Source: Phytophthora colocasiae
Taxonomy: Eukaryota > Oomycota > Peronosporomycetes > Peronosporales > Peronosporaceae
Direction: 5' to 3'
Assembly: GCA_018806915.1 (NCBI GenBank)
Contig: JAGKQI010000100.1
Coordinates: forward strand, 1,240,001 to 1,304,000
DNA: 64,000 nt
The first letter of the stretch is position 1. The number at the start of each line of letters is the position of its first letter. Below, piece by piece: positions 11,530-23,125 of this stretch. The notes beneath the pieces were generated by a model. The model did not search any database. It had not been told where the DNA came from and saw only the letters and a program-made list of their open reading frames with translations. The position numbers were made by a program, and so were the translations under genes.

Positions 11530-14313
11530 TTGATACACAAGACGAAAGAGGGGTCTACTGTGGTCGAGGCATCAAGAAGATTGTTCAACGAGAGTACGAA
11601 TTTGTGGAGTTTGTGGAGAGCGCGCAGCTCCCAGTAAAACAAGTCCTGACCGATAAGGAGGAGAGTTCATAAATGGCGCCATCGACGGATGGTACACTGC
11701 ACGAGACATTGAGCATATCAAAGTTGGTCCGAAAAGTTCTCACCTGAACCCGTGTGAAAGTTCACATCAATCACTCATGGAAATGGTTCGGTCTCCGATG
11801 CATGCGTTTGGCTTTCCGCGTTCATTCTGGGCGTAGAACGCTGCCTACGTAAAGAACAGAGTGTATGCGAAACCGATTGACGGTGTGCCATATGAGATAA
11901 TGTCCAGAGTGAAGCCAGATATTTATAATGTTCCCAAGTTTGGATCACTCATCTACGTCCATGTGCCTGCAACATAGGACAAACACAAGCAGAATGCTAC
12001 TGCCTACGTGCCTTTCATCGCTGGTTACGCAGAATACAATGTAGGGTGTCAGGCGTACACTCGAGTGGGCGGACTGTTAAACTTGTAGCTGAATATCGGG
12101 TTGAGGAAGGATCACCTACCGCGATCGTCACCAATTAGATCCCGCTGACAGCAACGTCTCCAAATGGCTAACGTTGGGCACTATAGTATAGTGACTATAC
12201 CTCTAGATAATGATGCAATTCTCAGTCAGGGAAGCTACTTTACCGACGACAGCATCGTGGAGGAGTCTGAATATTCTATGCGGTCACTTGATACCGATGA
12301 GGACGCGTACAGCGAAGTAAACACGTCGGTTGCGTATGAAGTTAGCGAGATCACATCGACTACACAGTCGATTTACCTCGAGGGAGGTGATGATAATGAA
12401 TACGACGCCGACAATGGTGATGGATATGAAAGTAATTTTGCATCGGAACAGGCAGGCAAAGCTACCAAGGATGTAGTTGATGACGACATTATATCCGTTG
12501 ATGCAGAGCATGGATCCGAAATCGAATTCATGTTGGAGACGATGAATCAGCAAATGAGTCGGCCCAAGTCACTGAAGACTCTAACGTTCAACAAGAGGTG
12601 GACGAAAAAAAAGAGCACGAAGTGATCGTAATGCCAGCTGGGCTGAGGAAGCGAACTGGTCGTGACGAGATATCCTCAGAAATACAGAAGAATCAGCATG
12701 GTCAAACCATAAAACCAGAAGGACAGACCTCCGCGAAGCGACAGAGCGACGCACCCCGGTACGGTACCAAGACTTAGTACTGTCAAACTTGGCCGTGCGG
12801 AACCTTGGCAAAGATGGTAAACTACTTCGCTCGTCACAGATCAAAGTAACCCAAGAACCGGCGAGAGGCGATGCGCTCCAAGTATGCCGATCTCTGGAGG
12901 ATGGCCGAGCTCGAAGAAATGGCAGCATTAAAGATAAAAAAAGCTCTCGAGAAGATTGATCAAAGCGAGACACCGGCCAATGGGCGGGCGATCAAAATAA
13001 TGTGGGTCTACGCCTATAAAACGGATCATTACGGGGACATTATCTGGCTGAAGGCGAGAATCGTTGCTCTAGGTAATTGGCAACGCCCTGGTATTCCCGG
13101 TCGCACGCATTCCGGTAGTTGCATTGGTAGCCGAACTCAATTTGAAGGTGAACGGGGGTGATATTAACACAGCATACTTGAACGCTTTTCTAACAATTCC
13201 GCACTATGTGAGGTCTATCGAAGGTTTCCCGTCACATGTACGTGGTGTGCAAGGTACTGTATGGACTTCGACAATCGAGACGGGAGTGGAATGAAGAGCT
13301 AAATTCCTGACCGATGAATCGCGGTTTTCAACGGTGTGCCACGGAACCATGTCTGTATTTCAAGTACGAAGGTGAAACTATTGCTTAGTACTCGTGTACG
13401 TGGATGGTGTGCTTTGCGCAACCAACGATAGTAAGCTCAAGCCAAAGCTGTTCGAAGATTTGAACGTGGCGTATGGTTTGAAGGATCGAGGTGAGCTGAC
13501 GGAGTACCTCGGCGTTGAGGTGAACCAGACAGTGAACGATATCTTTATTACCCAGCGTAATACGCGAAGCAAACCTTGGGCAACGATGAGGCCAACAAGT
13601 ATGGGAACTCGATGGAAACTAAGACACGACTTTCCGGCTGGTGACAACTCGAGGTTCGACTATCAAGGTGTTTTAGGCATGCTCATGCACTCGACCAGAT
13701 CTAGCGTATGCTTTGGGACAACTGGACCGATTTGTAGCCAAACGTACTGCGAAACATGTGGGAGCTTTGAAGGTGTTCTACGTTATTTGGTCTGAACAAC
13801 GGGGTTCACTACCAGAGGAACAATGCAGAGAAGCACTCGAAACTTGTTCCTACACGGATTTTGCGCCAGTGATTGGACCGGGGATTTGTAGTCGCGGACG
13901 AACACCAGTAGATTTGCGTTTATGCTCAGTGGTGGTGCCATCGCTTGGATCTCAAGACGACAGCCCATTACTGCTCTGTCGGCAGCAGAGGCTGAGTACG
14001 TGGCAGATTGTAAAGCGACCATGGATGTAACGACCGAAAACAACATTCTGGCGGAGATACTGCTGAAGTACGTGCTGCAGATGTCATGGCGACTAGTCCA
14101 ACGTACAACAGGAGGACTCGTCACATTGAGCTCCGCTGGCACTATGTGCGCGAGCAAGTTCGTGGAGCAATTGAGTTGGTAAAGGTACGAATCCAGCGGG
14201 TGCCTTTACCAAGCAATTGAACAAGGCTCGTCTCGCAGGCTTACGTGCAGCTATGAGAATCATTGAAATCTCCTTTTAATAAAACGGTTCGAACTCTTGG
14301 AGCTCGAGGGAGG
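11530..14313 (+). mobile_element. Degenerate Ty1/copia retrotransposon (integrase to RNase H)
   Basis: Pieces of copia polyprotein occur in order in changing frames. They are an integrase segment with KFGSLIYVHVP (about 11550-11990), an acidic linker (open frame 12164-12625), and reverse transcriptase pieces KARIVALGNW (about 13000-13070), NTAYLN (about 13165) and YVDGVLCATND (about 13395). GELTEYLGVEV follows (about 13495). An RNase H part has SRRQPITALSAAEAEYVA (about 13945) and AGAFTKQLNKARLAG (about 14200). Many stops and frameshifts break the frame, and gag and protease are not seen. It is long dead. A polypurine tract (GAGGGAGG, 14306-14313) closes the internal region. Confidence 0.85.
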
Positions 14314-14700
14314 TGTGTTGGAATACGTATCCAAGATGAGGTCACGTCACTATCGGTACGCTGACTGTCGGAAATTGAAGTTGATTAACTGGTTATTCCT
14401 GGTTGCTACTACTTGGCTTGGCTATTGAATTCAGAAGGTTTGAGTGTGATAGTGAATTGTTTGAATGGGATATTGAATTTTCGAATGCTAATCATTTCTG
14501 GAAAGTAAGTCCCCGGAGGGACTCGAACGCCTGCCAAGTGCGTAGCTTTGTGGTGCGTTGACCAGTGGACCACCAGGTTTTGCGTTTGGAAATAGCTACT
14601 GGACTCCAGCGAAGCTGGGCGCTGAAACTAACGGAGAAGATTAGGCAGTACTAGTAGTAGCTAGTATACATTAGTTCTCAATCCTTTTTTTTTGAAGAAG
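14314..14700 (+). repeat. Probable 3' LTR of the copia element
   Basis: Immediately after the polypurine tract the sequence begins TGTGTTGGAATACG, the usual style of a copia LTR start (TGTTGGAATA). No matching 5' LTR is visible in this window, and the right boundary is a guess, because no clear CA end next to a target duplication was found. Confidence 0.45.
14505..14580 (-). other. tRNA-like pol III promoter (SINE head or tRNA relic)
   Basis: On the minus strand there is a perfect B box GTTCGAGTC (14520-14528) and, 34 bases upstream, an A-box-like TGGTCCACTGG (14562-14572), in tRNA spacing. The 3' side ends CGGGGAC as an acceptor stem would, but the 5' acceptor does not pair, and the D and T stems carry mismatches. 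It is therefore not a working tRNA. It lies inside the presumed LTR, so it may be a SINE inserted there. Confidence 0.5.
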
Positions 14701-14841
14701 AAGTTCACCTTTCAACGTCACTTTCCGCCGGCATTTCAGTATCGGCAAAACACATAATCTGTCGAGGTTAGGTCAATTTCACTTTTTACAAAAAGTGAAT
14801 TTGAAAAAGGGTGTTGAAGAGACATATCTTTGACAAGCATC

Positions 14842-17800
14842 ATGCGCTTTTGTACGGTTCTACTCTCGTGCGTTGCTGCACTTGTTGTTGCTGCGAAGCA
14901 ACCAACATTGCCTGTTGTTGATTGTATTGCACAGATATCGATAGATTCTGGTGTTATTGAGACGTCATTTTCCTTCAAATGTCAATTAGCTGCGTTTGGA
15001 ACGTATCTGACTGAAGAGAGGGAAAGTATGAGGGTGGTGTTAGCTCCTGGAGATGAAATGCTAGGCTGTTCACCACTGACAAGTGTATCAGACGCCAAGT
15101 TTAAGGGTTTTGTCGTAATTGTTCGTCGAGGAGAATGTTCGTTCCAAGATAAATTATCTCATGTGGAAGCTGCTGGTGCGACGTTGATGCTGCTTGTCAA
15201 TACAAAGGAGACGCTTCTTCCACTTAGTACTTTGGAGTATCAACATATTCCAGCTGCAGCACTGTCAGTGATGAAAAGTGACGGAGATAAATTGATTGAC
15301 ATGGTGAAAAGATCGACTGAAGTTCATTTGCAGGTCAAAACGATGAAATTGGTGCAACAAGTTCGTGCGAGACTCGAGTTTTTAGCAGATATCAATGTTC
15401 CTGTTGTGTTTTTCGAAGAATACGAGGGTGTTAAGGATTTATTGGAGCCGGAAGTGGAGAATTTGGATGGGTTGCTGTCTAAGATATTATCGAATGACAT
15501 GCAGGTTATTCAAGACGAGCTTAAATTCAAAGAATGGGTGGAATTCTTCTCGTGGAGCGCAAAGCAGCTTTCCAAGTGGAGGTTTGCTAGCGACTCAGCT
15601 CTCCATGCGTCGGTAGCTGCTGCAGTACTACAGATTCAGCTATGGAATGGTAGTGATACGGACTCTAAACGCAATGATCTTGTGCTGGCAGCAGCTAGGA
15701 AATTGGTGGAAAGGGGGTATTATCCACAGAGCATCTCCTTACTACAGACATTGCCGTCAAGTGACAAGGCTGCTGAGTGTTTACTGCCATTTCTCCAGTT
15801 TCTAGAGGGGGATTTGATAACGAGCCTCCATCGACCAGAGGGATGCAAAAGCGTTGACTTTTACGTTGATTTTCCAAGTCTGAGAGTGGCCCAAACAGCT
15901 TTTGATCGACTGAAACTGTACAAGAGATCGAGTTTGGATGAAACGTGTTTGAAGATTGCAGCGGGAACGATAAATGATACAAAAGTTGCATTAACGTGCT
16001 GCTACTTGGCCAATGACGCTTTAACAAGTAACCAGGACGCAGTTTTACAGTCACGTACGTTCAGTAGCGAGTTCACGAAAGAATTGTTCCACTCGTTAGT
16101 CATGATGGGCGTTTTTCTGGATGAGTTGGGCTCATTTGGCGAGTCTCTTCGGTTCTTCGGCTATGCTGGACGACTGTGTCCGAGTGATAAACCTACATTA
16201 GAGGTACGGGTAACGCATATTTCTATTGTGCTGAGTATTAACTATTTACTGATATTGTAGCTTCGCCAGCTTCTTGCTGTACCAATTGTTTTCTCATCTC
16301 AAATGGAGATGAATTCGTTTCTTCAACGATTGAAGAGAGATCTTAACCAAGCACTGTTGAAGAAGAAGAGTGTCGAAGAACGAGTGGTTTCTCATTTGGG
16401 AGATTCCACCTCGAGTGTGACAGAGCCTGAGCTACGACCTGAGAACGCAGCTTACCTGCAGTACACTATCACCCCTCCCACGATGTTTATCGGCTACCAG
16501 GTAGGAATCAATTGGGATATGTGCTACGTCCATGAAAATTAACTAATCTGCGTTGCTTGTACAGGGAGTGAATGTGCTCCTGATTCAGCAAGCTGTCAAC
16601 AAACTCCGCTTTTCTCTTTATCCAAGCCTATCTTCCCATTTCAATCCTGGGCAACCACAGAGAAATGTCAAGCTCCGACGAATTGGGTTTATCTCCACTT
16701 GGTTTCGAGCTCATTCCGTTGGGAAACTGCTGCTAGGAATCGTTCAGAAGCTGGATCGGTCCAAATTTCACGTTTCTATCTTCCAATGTGTACATTTCCT
16801 ACGTGATTCGGATGAAGTGACGGAAGCTTTCAAGCGCACAGCTGATGGCTTCGTGGAATTACCTAAAGAACAAGACCTTGCAGTAAAGATTCTTCGACTG
16901 GCAGAACTTGATGTGGCTATTTACCCTGAATTGGGAATGGACGAGTGGACGGTTCTACTATCTCACCACCGTGTAGCTCCAGTTCAGTGTGTGTTTTGGG
17001 GACATCCCATTACAACTGGAAACCCCAATATCGACTATTTCATCTCTTCCCAGCACTTCGTATCGGAAGATTTCGACGATCCAGTAGATAACCAGGATTT
17101 GATCCAGTTTTCAGGTTACCGCCGAGCAGCTTTTTCCGAGCAGATTGTTCTTTTCCGTGGTCTAAGCACAGTATTCAAAGAACCGAAGCCACTTACTGAA
17201 GACGTGAAGAGATTTACTCGCTCGATGTTTTATCTTCCGACCAACGGCAGACTCTACACTTGCCCACAGGTAAGGTAGTGATGACTAATTGCGTCTATCT
17301 AGCTAACTTTTTTTTTTGCAGACGTTGATGAAGCTGCACCCAGCGTTTGACGAAGCTTTGGCTGGAATTTTGGAGAAGGATGATAAAGCAACCATCGTAC
17401 TGCTGGCGTCAGATACACAGTTAGTCTGGATGGAGCAGCTTCGACGAAGATTTCGGAAGCGGTTTGGTCAGGTACAGACAAATTCTTCATTTATCCACAG
17501 GATTACATGTATTTACTGAACAATTGCGTGAAATGCAGAACTCTCGACGCGTTTTCTTCTTGCCGACATTGCCGTTCGATGAGTTTCAGGCGTTGTTGAC
17601 GCTTTCCGACGTCGTTTTAGACCCGTTCCCATTCGGAGGTGGAGTCACGACGCTCGACACTCTTCAATTGGGCATGTAAGGGTCTAACTAGGTAGTTCTC
17701 TTGCTAGTTGGTGTACTAACGTACAATTGTGCGCAGCCCTGTGGTGACTTTCCCAGCAGCTCAGAGTGTCGTTCACCTTGCTGCTGGGTTTTTACGCTAC

Positions 17801-17977
17801 ATGAACGTTACTAAATGTATCGCGACCTCCCTCGATGAATACGTGCAATTAGCTGTAAACACTGCAAAGGATCATGGGGACATCCGACACCAGTTGCTAG
17901 AGCACCGCAATGATATCTCCCAGGACGAAAGCACTATCGAAGACTGGAACGAGTTCCTGGAAACAGTAACCCCCTAG
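14842..17977 (+). CDS. Secreted/ER-type PA-domain protein fused to a GT41-like glycosyltransferase
   Basis: Six exons (14842-16203, 16261-16500, 16565-17269, 17322-17471, 17539-17675, 17737-17977) give about 944 residues with consistent phases. The first ATG opens a clear signal peptide (MRFCTVLLSCVAALVVAA). Residues about 60-165 form a protease-associated domain (VIVRRGECSFQDKLSHVEAA). A helical middle part follows, perhaps TPR-like. From about residue 570 the sequence resembles the catalytic part of SPINDLY/O-GlcNAc transferase (RRIGFISTWFRAHSVGKL, FWGHPITTGNPNIDYFISS, FFLPTLPFDEFQALL, DPFPFGGGVTTLDTL). OGT/SPY enzymes are normally nucleocytosolic, so secretory targeting is odd. Donor and acceptor are unknown. 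Confidence 0.8.
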
Positions 17978-18052
17978 AGCCACTTAGTAATACCGAGCCA
18001 TATTGTAGTAACACGCGTAAACTCGGTGGCATTTGGCTTTGCTCTTACCATA

Positions 18053-18204
18053 TATGGTATGGGACAGACGTCAGTGTCTATTCCTCCATTACAAGCCCAC
18101 GAGATAAATTCCAACTGGTTTTCTTCTGTATGGTATGGGACAGACGTCAGTGTCTATTCCTCCATTACAAGCCCACGAGATAAATTCCAACTGGTTTTCT
18201 TCTC
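18053..18204 (+). repeat. Tandem 76-bp duplication upstream of the CAP gene
   Basis: Two apparently identical 76-bp copies (18053-18128 and 18129-18204) lie 50-200 bp upstream of the likely transcription start of the CAP gene. Each carries GACAGACGTCAGTGTCTATT. A related box occurs upstream of the second CAP gene near 29.4 kb, so this looks like a duplicated promoter element. Confidence 0.85.
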
Positions 18205-18254
18205 GTGGTGTCTGAACATTACTTTACCAATTTTAGTTTAACGGATCCCTCTCG

Positions 18255-18271
18255 TTCATTCCTCAATTTCC
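18255..18271 (+). promoter_or_regulatory. Oomycete initiator + FPR core promoter
   Basis: TTCATTCCTCAATTTCC matches the oomycete Inr (TCATTYYNCA) directly followed by the flanking element (CAWTTTNYY). It sits 42 bp before the chosen ATG of the CAP gene. Confidence 0.75.
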
Positions 18272-18312
18272 TGCCTACCAGTCAGTCGTACATGTACCAA
18301 TCTCCACTCGCT

Positions 18313-18819
18313 ATGCTGCAGTCTACGATCGCTTTCCTCTTCGCTCTCGTTGCTGTCTCAGATGCCTCCAATTTCCGTCAAGAAGGTCGCGACCTCGGCC
18401 AAATGTTACCAAGTGCAGGAAATTCTGCCGCTTTGCTGGCTCGTGTCAACGCGGAACGCTCAGCTCATGGACTACAAGCACTTTGCTCCAACAAAAAGCT
18501 TCAAGCAGCGGCTCAGCGCCACGTCAAAGACCAATCCAAGAGCGACTACATGTCGGATACTGGAACGGACAATTCGACCCCAAAGACGCGAGTGACTGAC
18601 GCTGGATACAAGTGGCAAACGGTGGCCGAAAACATTGACGCAGGCAACGTGAACGCTGATGCAGTGGTGGACTGGTGGATGCAGAATGATAGTCGAGACA
18701 ACGTCCTGGGCAAGTACACGATGGCGGGATCAGCCTATGTGTACAACGAAGAGATGTACAGCAAACACTACTGGGTGCTGGTGTTTGCTACGGGCAGTTC
18801 GGAAGAATGTGATGCTTAG
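18313..18819 (+). CDS. Secreted CAP/SCP (PR-1-like) protein, copy 1
   Basis: 168 residues. The start MLQSTIAFLFALVAV is chosen by alignment to the paralogue at 28741-29250; an in-frame ATG at 18292 is possible. A signal peptide is followed by a CAP domain: LLARVNAERSAHGL, LQAAAQRHVKDQS, GYKWQTVAENIDAG, VVDWWM and KHYWVLVFATGSS. The family His and Glu positions (RHVKD, AENI, KHYW) are kept. CAP proteins are extracellular; in oomycetes they are often expressed at the host interface, and some bind sterols or lipids. The promoter carries a tandem duplicated box and a textbook Inr. Confidence 0.88.
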   Translation: MLQSTIAFLFALVAVSDASNFRQEGRDLGQMLPSAGNSAALLARVNAERSAHGLQALCSNKKLQAAAQRHVKDQSKSDYMSDTGTDNSTPKTRVTDAGYKWQTVAENIDAGNVNADAVVDWWMQNDSRDNVLGKYTMAGSAYVYNEEMYSKHYWVLVFATGSSEECDA

Positions 18820-18959
18820 ACAAGTGGGAATGTTTCTTCTTCGAGCGACTTTGAGAATGAAGTACTAAAAAAAATTGAGAGAAGAAGAACGAAAACAAAA
18901 TACGAGAAAAATGATGTTGTTCACTAGTATGTCAGAAATCCGATACATCTAACAGTGAA

Positions 18960-19760
18960 ATCGTTAAACATTTCGACTCAACGCGATCTGAAGACCTCTG
19001 CGCTTTCAATGTGGCAACCGTCTTGGTGTTTTGCTGTAGCAAATGCAACGCACCGGAAGCTTTTGTCAGTGCTGCTGGCGCTGGGCATGTGAACGTCGTC
19101 AAACATTTGATGTGACGAGCTGAATTTTGATCTAGATCTGGAAGATGCAAATTCTAACCATCCCGTTCTTGGAAATCGATAAGCCATTGGCCGCTGCCGC
19201 GAAGAACGGGCTGACTAAAGTGCCTCAGGTTTTACTGTTTGGTTCCCAAATGTTCGATGATACTGTGCTGGCAAGATCCCGTGCACTCGAGTATGCTGCT
19301 GCTGCTACTGGACACATTGGTGTCCTTGCTTTGCTGGTCGAGAAGTGTACTGAACTGTACCATCATCGGCCAGCTGAAAATGCAAACCCCGCACTCATAA
19401 AAGCTGTGGAGGAGGCTCAGATGGATGCTGCAGTTATACTGGAACCGATATGTACAAGGTTTGCGGTTGGCGAAGCTCTCGCTGTTGCAATTCAAGGGCA
19501 ACGACGAGATGGTGGAATTTCTCTCTTAAAGGCGTCATTCTACTGGAGTGGCTCCTACCATGATAGCTGCAACAGACAAGGATTTGGTTATGTTGTTCGA
19601 ACGGCTTGTTCCCAGGTGTGGTGTTGGATCCTCTCTGGAGAAGACGATTTTTTGCGTGTTTTCGCTCAGCTGTTTCACGTGGCAGTGACGAGATCGTAAT
19701 GCTACTGACCGGTTTATTCAACTCCACGGCTGAAAAGGAGCCCAGGATACCAGCAACTGA
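18960..19760 (+). pseudogene. Ankyrin paralogue, broken (plus strand)
   Basis: Pieces homologous to paralogues A/B occur in order: DSTRSED, then SKCNAPEAFVSAAGAGH (about 19035-19090), then the open piece 19145-19699 (AAAKNGLTKVPQVLL, SRALEYAAA). After a frameshift, SAVSRGSDEIVMLLTG (about 19660-19712) follows in another frame. Stops and frameshifts separate the pieces, and no start codon with the family N terminus is left. Confidence 0.75.
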
Positions 19761-20621
19761 CGAAGAAGCAAAGGACGCGATGCATATTGTGAAGTCCATT
19801 AGCTATGGCAATACCAAGAGCTTCCCCAATTGCAACCCCTGTAGACCTCGGTTCCAACATAACAACAGCAGCCAGTTGTCCTGCCTCAGCAGCTTTCTTT
19901 AGTGCGAGAGCTTTGGCTTTCTTTCCCCAATGTCCATAGCAAAACTTGATCAGCAAAGCGATGATATCGACACATCCCTGAGCAGCAGCATACTCGAGCG
20001 CATGAGAATCGAGGAGTTCCATGTTGTTCAAAGTTGTGGAACCACGTACTATCATACGAACTACTTCCGTCAACCCGTTCTTCGCAGCAGTAGCTAACGC
20101 GAACTCAGTTCTCACGTACAGTTGGAGCACCAGAAATTCCAGTACTTCGAACTGCTCATTGATCACTGCCGCTTCCAGTACAGTGGCATAGCACACAGTA
20201 TAATACCGATCCCGAGAAGGAGGAAGAGGAAACTCGGCTCGTAAACATTTGATCACTTCCAGATGTCCAGCTTGAGCAGCACGGATCAAAGCTTTTTCCG
20301 GGTTACATTTGCTACTGTCGAACTGGCACAACCAGCACACGACATCAAGATGCCCGTTGGCTGCTGCCTCGTTAAATGCAACGGAGGAACAACCTTCTGA
20401 TCGGGTTCTGCCCAGCCAGCAGCAGCACCGTCCATTGCCCCAACAGTCCATTGTCTTGTAGGTCCGAAGATTTTTACCAGCCGTTGGAGATCAAGATACA
20501 CTGCAGCGTCAATGGTGGGTGGAAGAAGAAGTTGGTTGATGACTTGGGTGACGTAAGAGATGCCCTGGAGCTTGGCAGGCAACACGAAAGAGAGCAAAGT
20601 GAGCAGCGGTGAACTCAACAT
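19714..20621 (-). pseudogene. Ankyrin paralogue, frameshifted (minus strand)
   Basis: The N terminus is intact (MLSSPLLTLLSFVLPAKL, 20621 downward). Near 20410 a net loss of about 25 nt relative to paralogues A/B shifts the frame after MDGAAA. The rest (TRSEGCSSVAFNEAAANGH, ALATAAKNGLTEVVRM, AIGEALGIAIANG) continues in the other frame to about 19810. The last 25-30 codons (to 19714) run into the end of the opposing plus-strand pseudogene and look unrelated. An exon/intron model cannot be excluded, but no good splice pair is seen at the break. Confidence 0.7.
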
Positions 20622-20639
20622 TTGGAATGAGACTTTGGA

Positions 20640-21453
20640 GTCTTGGGTAGCGAGCTAATTGCAGAGTGACGTTGCACAGATTTCTGTTTCGAAAATGGAC
20701 TAGTATTATCCGCAGAGCAAATTAGTTTTGATTACCTTCAACACTCTGAGTCAATTCTGTTGGGTATCAGGCTTCACTGTCCCGGGTGCGGCTTATCTTC
20801 GAGTAAATTTCAGGGAAACTTCGAGTAAATTATATTTTGGTGGTTTTTGAAGTAAAATTTAACTGAAAAAGATTAATTTCGAGTAGTTGGTTGAAAGGAG
20901 ACAATGGAAGTAAGGTTAAAGTGGTTGGCTGGAAGGCGTTCATATATGCATCCATTTGCGTTTTGATGAGCCAATACACCGTTGGGAGCGGAGCCAGTGA
21001 CTTCGCGGCTTCTTCTGAAGAGAATGGTTTCCAAGCGAATGCGTTTTGAGGCGTGCGAGACGTTCTCGTCGCTGGATTACGCGAAAGTCGCAATAGACCT
21101 GCTGGATGGCTCAATGTATGCACAAATACGCGCTAGAATATATCACTGCGTCCCACACAGATTGTCCGAAGCGCCAGTTTCCAAGGCAACGGAACGAGCA
21201 ACATGTTAATCAGTTCTGGCTATTGTATCTGACAATTGCAATCCATAAGAAATATATTTGCGACTGTGCGAAGTTTGTTCATACAAGTTGGCAATGCTGT
21301 TCGATTCTAGTGGTCTGTCGTGCTCCGTCATATACTGCAGTTGTAGATTAGCAACGGTCTGTTGAAGTGCAACAGCCTCAGTCCCAGATCATGAGTGTAC
21401 AGCAAGATACTGCAGTTTGTATAGGACACAGGATAGTATAACTGAGAGGGGGT
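20640..21453. other. Intergenic, no supported gene
   Basis: Only short open frames without recognisable motifs or family resemblance. I see no RNA gene or repeat here. Confidence 0.5.
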
Positions 21454-21714
21454 TTGTCACCGTTCGAGGTTTTCCCACCTCAATCCCAAACCTGCAACGT
21501 GGAGAACAAGTGTCTTCGTCCTTGCTTTAGTTACGAAGGAGCTTCTTGGTGCTCTCCATCCTCCGCCGTGCACTCGGCTAAATGCACCCATGTGGTGGCG
21601 GCTATGGCTCTACAGCGTGACATCAGCGTTGAAAGAATTCTCAAGTCCTTGCCTGTCATAAAATTGAGCGGTGGTCAGCGCAAGCGACCTGGTCCGTTAG
21701 CAGAAGTGAAGTGA
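21454..21714 (+). pseudogene. SWIM-type zinc finger fragment (transposase debris)
   Basis: An open frame contains a Cys-rich stretch ending SAKCTHVVAAMAL and continues KSLPVIKLSGGQRKRPGPL. This resembles the C-terminal SWIM finger and tail of MULE-type transposase proteins in oomycetes. No transposase core is next to it. The same 16 nt that ends it recur at 22526. Confidence 0.4.
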
Positions 21715-22541
21715 ACTAAATTGATTAACTGGTGAGTGGACAACTCGTTGGACTTCAGATATTCTGTCTTAATCTTCAGCTTGTCTAGATTGACGCTTGA
21801 GCAATCCATAGATGAGGAGTTTGTTCCAGGTGAGCATCTTTTGGCGGTCAAAGCAAAGTTGTCGGATCAACAGTGTAATGGTTGTACCATCACAGTTGAG
21901 CTCGTTGGCATACTGGTAGATATACTGGTAGAGCCTCTTAAACGACGACAGGCAGCGTTTGCTATGTTGGTAGTTGCGCCTCCGTTTTTCGAAAGTGAAT
22001 GTCATTCCAGAAGTCTCCATGTTGCATGAAAGGCTACGGCAATCTGAACTCCTCGATAGGAGTAATATCTCTTGTTGATACTTCCTCCAATTTTTGGGTA
22101 CGTCCTGCGGCTTTCGGGAAGAGCAATATTTCAAGTCAATTCAGCTCTAAAGAATCGTGACCTGAATGATCATATCTGGAGCCAGAGCGGCTTGTAAAGC
22201 AGGGCACAAGTAAAAGCAATGTTCCGTCGTTGTAGTGGCTGGTTGAATCCAAGCCATGCCCACTGCACTGGGCTGCACAGATGGCGAGGCCGAGCTGCCG
22301 CACAGACTGTAAAGCCGAGCTGCCATAGAAGTCAGAGAACGAGTAGATCGAAGCTGTAGCAAGCATAACGATGAGATTAGTCAGATTACACTCTACCTTA
22401 GAGCGAGCAAGCAATAGACCAAGGTTGACAGGAAGCGCCAGCTTCCCACTACAGTCGTCTCTAATGCTTGGCATGTTGGTCGAACACACTGCTGAATTGT
22501 CAGAAAGTATAACCGTGAACCCACGGGTCCGTTAGCAGAAG
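21691..22541 (+). repeat. 16-bp direct repeats flanking an ~820-bp insert
   Basis: GGTCCGTTAGCAGAAG occurs exactly at 21691-21706 and 22526-22541. The SWIM-like frame stops just after the first copy; a new coding-like stretch begins at the second. The insert itself holds no recognisable gene. Confidence 0.6.
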
Positions 22542-22768
22542 GAGGCGACAATACTCGAGAGTTTACGCTCGCTGCAGATGATGGTGCTGAAGACGAGCAG
22601 TTTCTTCTCGCCAAAGTCGTCTCCTGGGGGGAGAAAGACGGCTGTTACTTCTGGATGACCACGATTTCGCACGGTGCTCAAGTGAAGATGGAGTACCAGG
22701 AGCTAGCCGAGTGTCTTAATCGAGCCTATACTCACGGGGCAGACGTTGCAGGAGCAGTGGCTTACTAG
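22515..22768 (+). pseudogene. Coding-like fragment, possibly continuing the SWIM-finger protein
   Basis: The frame reads PTGPLAEGGDNTREFTLAAD and later KVVSWGEKDGCYFWMTTISH, ending at a stop at 22766-22768. PTGPLAE mirrors RPGPLAE at 21690, suggesting the two were once one frame. No domain is recognised. 22770-23120 holds nothing I can name. Confidence 0.35.
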
Positions 22769-23125
22769 TTCTCGATTGGGCTGCCACAAGCGGTTTATCA
22801 AGGATGAGAAGCTGAAGAGTTGGTGCACAGTTAGGTTAACTCTGTGACTGCAATACACTTCTGTGTTGATGTACTTTAAATGTATCTTTTTTAGTTTTAC
22901 TTGCAAATGCGCTTTTAGCGATCTCGATTACTCGAGGTTCATCCTTTTGAAGGATTACTTGAATTGACTCCGATTTTACTCGTGTTTAAGCCCGTTCGAC
23001 TGTCCCTTCGTCGTAGCATAAGCGCATAGCTGCAGCCTGCAGCTTATGACATTAGAGAATACTCAGGAGAAACATTCACAGCACGTGATACTTATACTTT
23101 ATTGCAAAAAAAAAACATACCATTG

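Noticed and set aside
11530..14313. Copia element as a working retrotransposon
   Set aside because: Integrase, reverse transcriptase and RNase H lie in different frames with many stops, gag and protease are not seen, and no 5' LTR is found.
14505..14580. A functional tRNA gene
   Set aside because: The acceptor stem does not pair and the D and T stems carry mismatches; only the promoter boxes are good.
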